Assembly (NCBI GenBank): GCA_015484595.1
Contig: WFMM01000013.1
Span: forward strand, 1 to 32,120
Direction of reading: 5' to 3'
DNA from: Nitrospirota bacterium
Lineage (GTDB): Bacteria > Nitrospirota > Thermodesulfovibrionia > Thermodesulfovibrionales > JdFR-85
DNA length: 32,120 bases
Positions 1 to 8,040 of this stretch are shown piece by piece (positions within the stretch are counted from its first letter, which is position 1; every line of letters begins with the position of its first letter). Made by a program: the position numbers and the translations under genes. Below the pieces are notes generated by a model. The model searched no databases. It was given only the letters and a program-made list of their open reading frames with translations, and had not been told where the DNA came from.

Positions 1-396
1 AGTTTCTTTGCCACACTGACAGGCCTTGACCCTGCAACCTTTTCAGCCATTGGGCTCGTTGGGCTACTGGCTGGTGCCACCAATGCACCAATTGCAGCAA
101 GCATTATGGCTGTGGAGCTATTCGGGCCTGACATAGCTCCCTACACCTCGATGGTGTGTATTATCAGTTATCTGATAACAGGACACCGAAGCGTCTATCC
201 AAGCCAGGTGATTGCCCGCACAAAGTCTCCAAGCATCTACATAGAGCCTGGTAAGGTGCTTGAGGAGATAGACCACATCGAGATAAAGGCAAGGAAGAGG
301 ACCTTTTACGGAATGCTCATAAAGCTGATAGAATATCTTAACGAACTTACGGCAAAGGTACTTAAGAGACTGAAAAAGAAGATTCAAAACCAATGA
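1..396 (+). CDS. Voltage-gated chloride channel (ClC) family protein, C-terminal fragment
   Basis: The reading frame is open from base 1, so the gene begins upstream of the window and the ATG at 106 given by the ORF track is internal. The visible residues include 'GLVGLLAGATNAPIAAS', which resembles the conserved late helices of ClC chloride channels and H+/Cl- antiporters, and then a hydrophobic 'TSMVCIISYLITG' segment. A basic, charged cytoplasmic tail of about 65 residues follows. It is too short for a pair of CBS domains, so this looks like a ClC protein with a short tail. Membrane location and chloride transport come from family knowledge. Its stop codon overlaps the next gene's start (ATGA), which implies translational coupling with the cobyrinate synthase, although the two functions are unrelated. 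Confidence 0.8.
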   Translation, partial: SFFATLTGLDPATFSAIGLVGLLAGATNAPIAASIMAVELFGPDIAPYTSMVCIISYLITGHRSVYPSQVIARTKSPSIYIEPGKVLEEIDHIEIKARKRTFYGMLIKLIEYLNELTAKVLKRLKKKIQNQ

Positions 397-1712
397 AAAC
401 CAGTGCCTTTTTAATTGCTGCCACTCACTCGGGCGCAGGAAAGACCACCATAACCCTTGGCCTTATCGCAACGCTTAAATCCATGGGGTACAGGGTTCAG
501 CCCTTCAAGGTAGGCCCTGACTTCATTGACACAGGGCTTCACAGCCTTGTGGCAGAAAGGACCTCACGGAATCTCGATCCATGGATGTGTGGCAGCGACT
601 ATGTCAGAAGGGTTTTTAGACGGTCTCTTAAGGGAGCCCAGGTTGGCCTGATAGAGGGGGTAATGGGAGTGCTCGACGGTGCTGAGGCATCTTCAGCTTC
701 TGTGGCAGCCATGCTTGGAGTGCCTGTGGTTCTGGTGGTGGATGCAAGGAGTTCTGCGGAATCTGTGGCCCTTCCAGTAAGAGGGCTTATGGAGATTAGA
801 AGGGACATAAAACTGGCAGGCGTGATATTAAACAGAATGGGAAGCAAAAGACACCTTGAGCTTACCGAGAGGGCTATCAAGAAGCACTGTGGCATTCCGG
901 TGCTTGGATGCCTTCGGGCTGACAGAGAGATAGAAATACCGGGCAGACACCTTGGCCTTTATACTGCAGAGGATGGCTGGATAAACGATGATTTTCTTGA
1001 AAGACTTAAAGAGCAGATAAAAACAGGGATAGACATTAAGAGGTTGCTTGAATTGACTACGATGGATTTTAACGACGAGCCTTACGGAGAAGAAGCCCCG
1101 AAAAAGGAAAAACAGTGCCGAATAGCAGTTGCCCGAGACAGGGCCTTCTGTTTTTATTACGAGGACAACCTCGAGATGCTAAGCAACCAGGGGGCAGAGC
1201 TCATCTATTTCAGCCCCCTTAAAGACAGTGAAGTACCCCCTGCCGATGCCCTTTACATTGGTGGGGGATACCCTGAGTTGTATGCCCGGAGGCTTTCACA
1301 GAACCACTCCATGCTTCAAAGTATAAAGGACTTTTCAGAAAGTGAAGGCGTGGTATATGCAGAATGCGGTGGGTTTATGTATCTTACACAGGGGATTGAA
1401 GACGACAGGGGAAGGTTTTTTAAGATGGCAGGGGTCTATCCAGTGAAAACGAGATTTAAAAACAAAAGGGCAAGCCTTGGTTACCGTGAGGTAAGACTGA
1501 AAGAGGATGCACCTATTGGAAAAAAGGGACAGACCATGAGGGGCCACGAGTTTCACTACTCCGAGCTTTCAGAGAAAACGGAATCCCTAAGGAACATCTA
1601 CCTTGGCGGAGAGGGCTTTCTTAAGGGAAGGACCCTTTCAAGTTACATACACATACACTTTGCATCAAACCCCGGGATACCCTCCCACCTGATAAAGACC
1701 ATCCTTGGTTGA
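393..1712 (+). CDS. cbiA: Cobyrinate a,c-diamide synthase (CobB/CbiA)
   Basis: This enzyme amidates the a and c carboxylates of (hydrogeno)cobyrinate using glutamine and ATP in the cytoplasmic cobalamin pathway. The N-terminus carries a P-loop 'SGAGKTT' (residues 13-19) typical of the dethiobiotin-synthetase-like ATPase half, followed by 'FKVGPDFID' and 'EGVMGVLDG' motifs of the family. The C-terminal half is a class I glutamine amidotransferase, with 'YIGGGYPE', the nucleophile in 'YAECGGFMY' (about residue 325) and 'HEFHYS'. At 439 aa it has a normal length. The start overlaps the preceding ClC stop (ATGA). No other cobalamin genes lie in the window, so it appears to be a detached pathway gene. 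CobB and CbiA cannot be told apart from this sequence alone; the symbol is the generic choice. Confidence 0.93.
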   Translation: MKTSAFLIAATHSGAGKTTITLGLIATLKSMGYRVQPFKVGPDFIDTGLHSLVAERTSRNLDPWMCGSDYVRRVFRRSLKGAQVGLIEGVMGVLDGAEASSASVAAMLGVPVVLVVDARSSAESVALPVRGLMEIRRDIKLAGVILNRMGSKRHLELTERAIKKHCGIPVLGCLRADREIEIPGRHLGLYTAEDGWINDDFLERLKEQIKTGIDIKRLLELTTMDFNDEPYGEEAPKKEKQCRIAVARDRAFCFYYEDNLEMLSNQGAELIYFSPLKDSEVPPADALYIGGGYPELYARRLSQNHSMLQSIKDFSESEGVVYAECGGFMYLTQGIEDDRGRFFKMAGVYPVKTRFKNKRASLGYREVRLKEDAPIGKKGQTMRGHEFHYSELSEKTESLRNIYLGGEGFLKGRTLSSYIHIHFASNPGIPSHLIKTILG

Positions 1713-1740
1713 TACAGCCCCATATGCTTCAGAGCCTGAT

Positions 1741-1769
1741 TTGACAAATCTCTTTTTATTTGTTATGTT
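1741..1769 (+). promoter_or_regulatory. Sigma70-type promoter of the efflux operon
   Basis: A perfect -35 TTGACA (1741-1746) is followed by a 17-nt spacer and a -10-like TATGTT (1764-1769). It lies 36 nt before the TolC-family start, which has its own AAGGAG ribosome site. It is the best-matching promoter in the window. Confidence 0.75.
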
Positions 1770-1784
1770 AGTAGTTACTAACAT
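1765..1784 (+). promoter_or_regulatory. Perfect 20-bp palindromic operator, TetR-like, over the -10 box
   Basis: ATGTTAGTA-GT-TACTAACAT is a perfect 9-bp inverted repeat around a 2-bp centre. It starts inside the -10 box and covers the expected transcription start. The symmetry, length and position are typical of repressor sites for TetR-family regulators of efflux pumps (family knowledge). The regulator is not encoded next to the pump in this window, so its identity is inferred. Confidence 0.7.
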
Positions 1785-1804
1785 TAAATTAAAGGAGTGA
1801 AGCC

Positions 1805-3106
1805 ATGAAAGGGAAGGTGTTTAAGGTTATAGGGCCTGTTTTGATAGGCATTATTATGGTTTCACCGGTATATGCTCTGACCATATCAGAGGGGCTGAGG
1901 TTGTTAGAGAAAAAGTCAAGAGAGCTACGGATAGCAGAGCTTTCAGCTGAGATGGCCTCAAAGGATGTCAGGATTGCAAACTCCTACAGACTGCCCCAGG
2001 TGCAGGTTTATGCAAACCAGACATGGCTAAGGTATCAGCCAGAGGCAGAGTTTGGTCTATTTGGTCCAGTGCCAGTTTCTGAAAGAGATTACCTTACCTA
2101 TGGCTTCAGGGTAAATCAACTGGTTTACGACTTTGGAAAGACAGGCTCAGTGGTTGAGGCATCGAAGCGGATGGTTTCTGTTGAGAGACTGGAGAGGGAA
2201 AGAATTCTGAACCTCCTTTCAAAGGACTTCATCAATGCCTATCTTGACCTGCTTGAGACGGAAAAGATGCTTAAGGTATCAGAAAAGGAGATAGAGTCCC
2301 TTGAGTCACACAAAAAAGACGCCCAGGCACTTTTTGATGCTGGTGTTGTGGTTAAAAACGACCTTCTTCAGGCTGAGGTCATGCTTTCAGACGCAAGACA
2401 GCGACACATAGAGCTTGAAAATCTAAGAAAGATAAGGCTTTCGGCCATTAACAGGATGCTCGGGCTGGACCTCGGTAAACCCTTAAGCACAGCAGAGCCT
2501 GAAAAAACGGGCATCGAGTTGCCAAGGAGCCTTCAGGATGCACAGGCAAGGGCAATGGAGAATCGGGTTGAGCTAAAACAGACCGACCTCAGGCTTGATG
2601 CCCTGAGAGAACGGCTAAGGGCAATAAGGGCAGACTTCCTGCCCCAGGCATATCTTTCAGGTGGTTTTGAATATCAGGAAAACCGATACATGGTTCACGA
2701 GGGTAACTGGATGCTTTTAGCAGGTCTTAAGATGGAGCTTTTTTCAGGTGGCAGGACACGGGCAGAGCTGAAGAAGGCAGAGCTTGAGATACAGAGGCTA
2801 AAAGAGGAGCGCCAGAGGATTTCTGACCTCATAAGACTTCAGGTAAAGAGTGCGTGGCTTGAGCTTGAAAGTGCAAGACAGAGACTCAGGGTTACGAAGC
2901 AGTCCATAGAGCAGGCAGAGGAGAACCTGAGGCTTCAGAAGTTGAGGTATCACGAGGCAGTGGGTACTGCCACTGATGTAACAGATGCCATAACTCTGCT
3001 TACCAGGGCAAAGACCAACTACTGGAGGGCTATCTATGCAGTGAAGAAGGCAGAGGCAGGCCTTCTTTATGCAATTGGCGTAAGGCTGGTAGAGGTTTAC
3101 AGATAA
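1805..3106 (+). CDS. TolC-family outer membrane efflux protein
   Basis: This is the outer-membrane channel subunit of a tripartite efflux system. The first 25 residues form a signal peptide (basic start, hydrophobic 'VLIGIIMVSPVYA'). The rest is alternating alpha-helical coiled-coil sequence with two halves, as in the OEP/TolC fold. It includes 'GFRVNQLVYDFGKT' in the first half and 'LAGLKMELFSGGRTRAELKKAE' in the second, the typical paired beta-strand/helix junctions. At 433 aa the length fits. The start is fixed by AAGGAG 8 nt upstream. It is the first gene of an operon with the membrane fusion and MFS subunits (13-nt gap, then a near-zero gap). The palindrome over its promoter suggests ligand-induced derepression. 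Confidence 0.9.
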   Translation: MKGKVFKVIGPVLIGIIMVSPVYALTISEGLRLLEKKSRELRIAELSAEMASKDVRIANSYRLPQVQVYANQTWLRYQPEAEFGLFGPVPVSERDYLTYGFRVNQLVYDFGKTGSVVEASKRMVSVERLERERILNLLSKDFINAYLDLLETEKMLKVSEKEIESLESHKKDAQALFDAGVVVKNDLLQAEVMLSDARQRHIELENLRKIRLSAINRMLGLDLGKPLSTAEPEKTGIELPRSLQDAQARAMENRVELKQTDLRLDALRERLRAIRADFLPQAYLSGGFEYQENRYMVHEGNWMLLAGLKMELFSGGRTRAELKKAELEIQRLKEERQRISDLIRLQVKSAWLELESARQRLRVTKQSIEQAEENLRLQKLRYHEAVGTATDVTDAITLLTRAKTNYWRAIYAVKKAEAGLLYAIGVRLVEVYR

Positions 3107-3119
3107 CGGAGGTGAAAGG

Positions 3120-4292
3120 ATGAGCGAAGAAAAAAAGAGCAATCATAAAGGGAAAAAGATAGCCTTCGGGATATTCTTTCTGGTAATAATCTTCGGCCTT
3201 GTAACAGGTTTTTTCTATGTTCGTTATAAAAAGACCCACATAAGCACAGACGATGCCTTTGTGGAGGGCTCGATTTATACCGTATCGGCAAGGATTGACG
3301 GCACTGTTCAGGCTGTCCTGGTGAGGGACAACCAGTTTGTTAAAAAGGGGCAGTTGATATTAAGGCTCGACAGGGAGCCTTACGAAAAAAAGGTCTCCGA
3401 GGCTCGGGCTGCTGTTCAGGCACAGAAGGCAGCACTAAAGGAGCTTGAGGCTGCGCTCAGTGCCCAGAAAAGGAAGGTTCAGGCACAGAAGGCAGAGCTT
3501 CAGAGGCGTTTAACACAAAAGAGGGAGCTTGAGGCCCTGCTTAATGTAAGGGATGCAGAGCTAAGGGCAAAACTCGCCCAGCTTAAGCAGAGCAAGAAGG
3601 ACCTCCAGAGGGCAAGGGCCTTGTTTGAAAAGGGTGTTATCCCTGAGCAGAGGTACGACCATGCAAGGACAGCCTACGAAACCATGGAGGCATCAGTTTC
3701 TGCAGCAAGGGAGTTAAAGAGACAGGCAGAGTTAAAGGTAGAGGGCTTTGATAAGGTGATACTTCAGGCACGGGCAGCACTGAAGGCTGAAAGGGCGATC
3801 TTAAAAAAGCTTCAGGCATCAATAAAGACGCAGAAAGGCAGGCTAAAAAGAGCTGAAGCCCTGCTTTCCCAGACAGAGCTAATGCTTTCTTATACGAACA
3901 TCTACTCACCTGCTCGAGGATACATAACCCGAAAATCCATTGAGCCTGGCGAGCAGATTCGCGCAGGTCAACCCCTGATGGCTGTGGTTCCGCCCAGTGG
4001 GCTTTACATAATAGCAAACTACAAGGAGACCAAGATAGGCTCCATCAAAAAGGGCATGAAGGTGAGGATTAAGGTGGATGCCTATCCTGAGCTTGAGTTA
4101 TGGGGAGTGGTTGACAGTATCATGGCTGGCACAGGGGCATCCTTTTCACTTTTCCCACCTGAAAACGCAACTGGCAATTATGTAAAGGTGGTTCAGAGGA
4201 TACCTGTAAAGATAATCATAAAAGAGGGCCTTGACAGTGCTCATCCGCTCAGGGTTGGGATGTCTGTAGTGCCAACCGTGCTTGTTAAGTAG
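3120..4292 (+). CDS. HlyD/EmrA-family membrane fusion protein
   Basis: This is the periplasmic adaptor of a tripartite pump. A charged N-terminus is followed by one membrane segment (about residues 13-33). A 'TDDAFVEG' motif comes next, characteristic of EmrA-type adaptors, with the biotinyl-lipoyl half 'VSARIDGTVQAVLVRDNQFVKKGQ'. A long coiled-coil hairpin rich in Q/K/A/L spans roughly residues 90-260. The second lipoyl half is 'IYSPARGYITRKSIEPGEQI', followed by a beta-barrel domain. The gene has a strong ribosome site (GGAGGTGA) 13 nt after the TolC gene. The coiled-coil region is longer than in E. coli EmrA and contains repeated 'AQKA' units, so it may form an extended periplasmic tube. 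It pairs with the EmrB-like gene downstream. Confidence 0.92.
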   Translation: MSEEKKSNHKGKKIAFGIFFLVIIFGLVTGFFYVRYKKTHISTDDAFVEGSIYTVSARIDGTVQAVLVRDNQFVKKGQLILRLDREPYEKKVSEARAAVQAQKAALKELEAALSAQKRKVQAQKAELQRRLTQKRELEALLNVRDAELRAKLAQLKQSKKDLQRARALFEKGVIPEQRYDHARTAYETMEASVSAARELKRQAELKVEGFDKVILQARAALKAERAILKKLQASIKTQKGRLKRAEALLSQTELMLSYTNIYSPARGYITRKSIEPGEQIRAGQPLMAVVPPSGLYIIANYKETKIGSIKKGMKVRIKVDAYPELELWGVVDSIMAGTGASFSLFPPENATGNYVKVVQRIPVKIIIKEGLDSAHPLRVGMSVVPTVLVK

Positions 4293-4311
4293 AGGACCCT
4301 CAGGGCAGGAT

Positions 4312-5829
4312 ATGTATAAACTCCTGATAGCCATAACCGTAATGCTTCCCACCCTTATTGAGATTATTGACACCTCGGTGGTCAATGTCTCGCTTGACCA
4401 CATAAGGGGCTCCCTGTCAGCAGGCATTGACGAGGCTACCTGGGCTATTACTGCCTATCTGGTGTCTAACGCCATCATAATACCCATAACAGGATGGCTA
4501 AGCAGGGTCTTTGGCAGAAAGAACCTCCTGATTGGCTCGGTGTTGATGTTTACAGGCAGTTCCTTCCTCTGTGGTTCGGCCTGGAGCCTGAGGAGTCTGG
4601 TTTTCTTCAGGATCATACAGGGCATTGGAGGGGGAGCGCTTCAGCCCCTTTCACAGGCAATACTGCTTGAGGTCTTTCCACCCTACCAGCACGGTCTTGC
4701 CATGGCAATTTTTGGCATTGGTATCATGTTTGGCCCCATCGTGGGGCCCCTCCTTGGTGGATGGATAACTGATAACTGGTCATGGCGATGGATCTTCTAC
4801 ATAAATGTCCCGATAGGGATTCTGTCGGTTCTGCTTACGGTCTTTCTGATACAGGATCCCCCTTACATGAAGAGGATAAAGCAGAGGATTGATTTCATCG
4901 GTCTTGGCATGCTTGCCCTCGGGCTTGGTAGCCTCCAGTTTGTGCTTGACAAGGGTCAGAGGGAGGACTGGTTTTCCTCTCCGCTGATAGTTACATTCAG
5001 CATAATAACGGTGGTTTCCCTTTCCTTTTTCGTCCTCTGGGAACTCTTCTCAGATAAGCCCATCATTGACCTGAAACTCTTTAAAGACAGGACATTCACG
5101 ATGGGTAACATACTTATGTTCTTTGCCTTTTTCAATCTCTTTGGAAGCATAGTGCTTTTACCCATCTTTCTTCAGAAGATGATGGGTTACACTGCCTGGC
5201 TTGCAGGCGTGGTGCTTGGCCCTGGTGGAGTGGCAACCATGATAGCCCTTCCCATTGCAGGGGCACTTGTTCACAGGACAGACCCGCGAAGGGTGCTCGT
5301 TTTTGGTATCCTGGTCAGTGCTTTTTCGACTTATCTGATGTCGCTTTTTAACCTTCAGAGTGATTTCTGGACCTTTGTCTGGCCAAGGGTGGTTCTTGGT
5401 GTGGGAATGGGGTTTCTCTTCATCCCACTTACCACAATGACGCTTTCTCACATTAAAAAGGAAAAGATGACCGAGGCCACAGCAATGTACAACCTGCTAA
5501 GAAACATAGGTGGCAGCGTGGGGGTGGCCTTCGTTACGACCGTGCTTTCAAGAAGGGCACAGTTTCATCAGTTCAGACTTGTTGAACACATTACACCCTT
5601 TGACAGGGCCTATCAGATTGCAAGGAGTAAAACCGAAGCCCTGCTCTCACTTAAAGGGATGCACTTTGTCTCTCCTGATGCCCCCTTGTACGGTGAGCTT
5701 CTAAGGCAGAGTAGCCTTATGGCCTTTACCGATGCCTTTTTTCTGCTGTCAGTACTTATGGTCTTTGTCCTTCCCCTTGTGTTTATTATGAAAAGACCTA
5801 GACAGATCACCCAGATGCCCATGCACTAA
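4312..5829 (+). CDS. EmrB/QacA-type (DHA2) major facilitator efflux transporter
   Basis: This is a proton-driven inner-membrane drug/metabolite exporter and the transport subunit of the tripartite system. The N-terminal 'TLIEIIDTSVVNVSL' matches the DHA2 motif D1. 'WLSRVFGRKNLL' is MFS motif A, and 'GIGIMFGPIVGPLLGGWI' is the antiporter motif C. About 14 hydrophobic helices are predicted by eye. The ORF track begins at a TTG (4282) inside the upstream gene. I prefer the ATG at 4312 because the protein then begins just before the first helix and a weak AGGA lies upstream. The resulting length is 505 aa, normal for EmrB. The substrate is unknown; the neighbouring acyl ligase hints at a lipid-like or carboxylate compound. 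Confidence 0.9.
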   Translation: MYKLLIAITVMLPTLIEIIDTSVVNVSLDHIRGSLSAGIDEATWAITAYLVSNAIIIPITGWLSRVFGRKNLLIGSVLMFTGSSFLCGSAWSLRSLVFFRIIQGIGGGALQPLSQAILLEVFPPYQHGLAMAIFGIGIMFGPIVGPLLGGWITDNWSWRWIFYINVPIGILSVLLTVFLIQDPPYMKRIKQRIDFIGLGMLALGLGSLQFVLDKGQREDWFSSPLIVTFSIITVVSLSFFVLWELFSDKPIIDLKLFKDRTFTMGNILMFFAFFNLFGSIVLLPIFLQKMMGYTAWLAGVVLGPGGVATMIALPIAGALVHRTDPRRVLVFGILVSAFSTYLMSLFNLQSDFWTFVWPRVVLGVGMGFLFIPLTTMTLSHIKKEKMTEATAMYNLLRNIGGSVGVAFVTTVLSRRAQFHQFRLVEHITPFDRAYQIARSKTEALLSLKGMHFVSPDAPLYGELLRQSSLMAFTDAFFLLSVLMVFVLPLVFIMKRPRQITQMPMH

Positions 5830-5840
5830 AAAGCCCTTTC

Positions 5841-5870
5841 TTGACTATATCCTTACAGATATGTCTTAAT
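5841..5870 (+). promoter_or_regulatory. Possible promoter before the acyl ligase
   Basis: TTGACT (5841-5846) is followed by an 18-nt spacer and CTTAAT (5865-5870). The start codon lies 16 nt further on without a clear ribosome site. It is weak, so read-through from the efflux operon is equally possible. Confidence 0.35.
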
Positions 5871-5886
5871 CTTAAGAGAGCCCCTT

Positions 5887-7407
5887 ATGCTGCTTCATCA
5901 CCGTTTCATAGAGACCGCAAAGAGACAAAAAGAAAAGACCGCCTTTGTTGACTGTCTTACTAAGAGGCAGCTTTCTTACAGCCGCACCTTGATAGCCTCG
6001 TTGATACTTGCCAGGCGATTCCGTGCCCTAAGGGATGGCTTCCTTGGCATAATGCTTCCCACATCAGCAGGTGCAGGGCTTACAGTGATTGCCTCCTTAA
6101 TGGCAGGTAAGGTACCTGTGATGATCAACTACTCTACTGGAGCAGAGCAAAACGCCAGGTATGCAAAGAGAAAGTGCGACTTCCACACAATCGTTACATC
6201 AAGGAAACTGCTTGAGAAGGTCAGATGTCCTGAACTGGAGGGAATGATATTCCTTGAGGATATACTTGATTCCGTAAGCAAGGTTGAAAAACTGAGGGCT
6301 GCCACCATATCAAAGATGCCCACAGCGGTTATAAAGAGGCTTTCTGTTAGGGTAAGTGAAAATGACGATGCAGTAATACTCTTTACCAGTGGAAGCGAAA
6401 AGGACCCCAAGGCAGTGGAGCTTACCCACAGAAACATCATCTCCAACATCGAGTCCTTCTCTGAGGTGATAGAGCTTTCAGAGAGAGACAGGATGCTTGC
6501 CATCTTACCATATTTTCATGTCTTTGGGCTGACCGTTACGCTCTGGGCACCCCTTTATCACGGTATGACCCTGATTACCTATCCAAACCCACTGGATTTT
6601 AAAAAGATAACCGAGATTATAAGGGAGCAAAAGCCCTCCATGCTGGTAGGGACTCCATCGTTTCTTAACGGTTACCTAAGGGTTTCAGAGCCTGGTGACT
6701 TCCAGAGCATAAGGATTGCAGTAACAGGTGCTGACAAATGCCCAGATGCCCTTCGAGAGGGCTACAGAAAGAAACACGGAATAGAGCTCCTTGAGGGATA
6801 TGGCACCACAGAAACGGCTCCTGTTATATCAGTGAACCGTCCAGAGGCAAACAAACCCGGAAGCGTTGGCCTTCCCATACCAGGGGTTGAGGTAAGGATT
6901 GAGGACTATCAAACCGGTGAGATCTGCCCGCCAAACAGGGTTGGAAGAATACTCGTAAAGGGGCCCAATGTGATGAAGGGCTACCTGGACGACCTCGAGG
7001 AGACCTCAATGCGTCTCCGTCATGGCTGGTATGATACCGGTGATATGGGCTATATTGACGAGGATGGTTTTCTCTGGCACGCTGGAAGACTCAAGAGGTT
7101 CGTAAAGGTGGGTGGTGAGATGGTCTCTCTGGTAAAGGTTGAAGATGTGTTGCAGAAGCTCTTACCCGATGGCGTGGAGTGCTGTGTGGTAGATGTGCCT
7201 GATGCCAGAAAGGGGGCAAGAATCATTGCAGCTGTCACAAAGGAGGTAAACGAAAAGGCCATAATTAAGGCAATGTCAAAGGAGCTTCCAAACATCGCCC
7301 TGCCAAGGGAATTTATGATAATAGAGGACCTGCCAAAGATGGGAAGTGGAAAGATAGACTTCAGAAGATGTACTGAGCTTGTGCAGGAAGAACTCTCAAG
7401 AGCCTGA
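5887..7407 (+). CDS. AMP-forming acyl-CoA (or acyl-ACP) synthetase
   Basis: This is an ANL-superfamily adenylating enzyme that activates a carboxylic acid with ATP and transfers it to CoA or a carrier protein. Visible motifs are the phosphate-binding 'LFTSGSEKDPKAVELTHRN' (A3), 'GYGTTETAPV' (A5), 'YDTGDMGYIDEDGFLWHAGR' (A7-A8) and a C-terminal 'LPKMGSGKIDFRR' carrying the catalytic lysine (A10). At 506 aa it has full length. In A3 the usual 'GxPKG' is 'KDPKA', a variant that resembles the Aas/acyl-ACP synthetase branch more than acetyl-CoA synthetases. It follows the efflux operon by 57 nt on the same strand, so a link to the exported compound or to lipid repair is plausible but inferred. No transmembrane or acyltransferase domain is attached. 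Confidence 0.85.
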   Translation: MLLHHRFIETAKRQKEKTAFVDCLTKRQLSYSRTLIASLILARRFRALRDGFLGIMLPTSAGAGLTVIASLMAGKVPVMINYSTGAEQNARYAKRKCDFHTIVTSRKLLEKVRCPELEGMIFLEDILDSVSKVEKLRAATISKMPTAVIKRLSVRVSENDDAVILFTSGSEKDPKAVELTHRNIISNIESFSEVIELSERDRMLAILPYFHVFGLTVTLWAPLYHGMTLITYPNPLDFKKITEIIREQKPSMLVGTPSFLNGYLRVSEPGDFQSIRIAVTGADKCPDALREGYRKKHGIELLEGYGTTETAPVISVNRPEANKPGSVGLPIPGVEVRIEDYQTGEICPPNRVGRILVKGPNVMKGYLDDLEETSMRLRHGWYDTGDMGYIDEDGFLWHAGRLKRFVKVGGEMVSLVKVEDVLQKLLPDGVECCVVDVPDARKGARIIAAVTKEVNEKAIIKAMSKELPNIALPREFMIIEDLPKMGSGKIDFRRCTELVQEELSRA

Positions 7408-7437
7408 TACCTCAGGGTGACAGACCTCTTTAGTGAT

Positions 7438-7467
7438 TTGACTTAATTTTTAACAATATGTTATCAA
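7438..7467 (+). promoter_or_regulatory. Probable promoter of the small coiled-coil gene
   Basis: TTGACT (7438-7443) is followed by an 18-nt spacer and TATCAA (7462-7467). The -10 box ends 3 nt before the first ATG and 6 nt before the second in-frame ATG (7474). That fits leaderless transcription starting at the second ATG. There is no ribosome-binding site. Confidence 0.5.
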
Positions 7468-7470
7468 TAT

Positions 7471-7737
7471 ATGATGAAACTTATCCCTGAGGTAGCTGGA
7501 TTGATTAGAGAAAAGTTTGACAGGCTCTATTATAAGAGGCGAATTCGGGAACTTGAGCATCAGATCGAGTCATTAAGGAAGTACTTTGATACAAAACTTG
7601 ATAATCTGGAGAAGAACTTTAACGACAGAATAAATCAGCTTGAGTTCAGGCTCTCACAGCTTGAGGAGTTTCAAAGAAAGAACGAACACCTCTGTAAAGT
7701 GCTTGACTCCTGTGACCCTGAAAGGAGAATAAATTAA
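7471..7737 (+). CDS. Small coiled-coil protein of unknown function
   Basis: I do not recognise this 88-aa protein. It has no signal peptide or membrane segment. From about residue 23 to 80 it is almost entirely heptad-like, with repeating L/I/F and charged residues (for example 'LRKYFDTKLDNLEKNF' and 'INQLEFRLSQLEEF'), so a homodimeric or oligomeric coiled coil is likely. Two cysteines occur near the C-terminus. The gene has its own promoter-like sequence and no Shine-Dalgarno. Two adjacent ATG codons open the ORF, and the second (7474) suits a leaderless start better. It lies just before two tRNA genes; a functional relationship is not implied. Confidence 0.6.
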   Translation: MMKLIPEVAGLIREKFDRLYYKRRIRELEHQIESLRKYFDTKLDNLEKNFNDRINQLEFRLSQLEEFQRKNEHLCKVLDSCDPERRIN

Positions 7738-7772
7738 CAAAGGCCGCTATAGTGTAAAATAACATAAAGAAT

Positions 7773-7848
<76 letters not shown>

Positions 7849-7861
7849 GGATTAAATTCAC

Positions 7862-7937
7862 GGCGGCGTACCCAAGTGGCTAAGGGAGAGGTCTGCAAAA
7901 CCTTTATTCGCCGGTTCGAATCCGGCCGCCGCCTCCA
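7862..7937 (+). tRNA. tRNA-Cys (GCA)
   Basis: The acceptor stem is GGCGGCG/CGCCGCC, the anticodon stem is GAGGT/ACCTT (with one G-T wobble pair) with loop CTGCAAA (anticodon GCA), and the T arm is GCCGG-TTCGAAT-CCGGC. The CCA end is encoded. It lies 13 nt after tRNA-Gly and is probably on the same transcript. Confidence 0.96.
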
Positions 7938-8040
7938 GAGAAAAGCCCGAGCCTACCAGAAGGTAAAATCCACACATCCTGCTTATCACTTCAGATAGGA
8001 TTAACAGGCATTTTTTGTATCCCTTTGGTTAATATATAAC

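Noticed and set aside
4282-4311. TTG start of the EmrB-like transporter from the ORF track
   Set aside because: It lies inside the upstream gene; the ATG at 4312 starts just before the first membrane helix.
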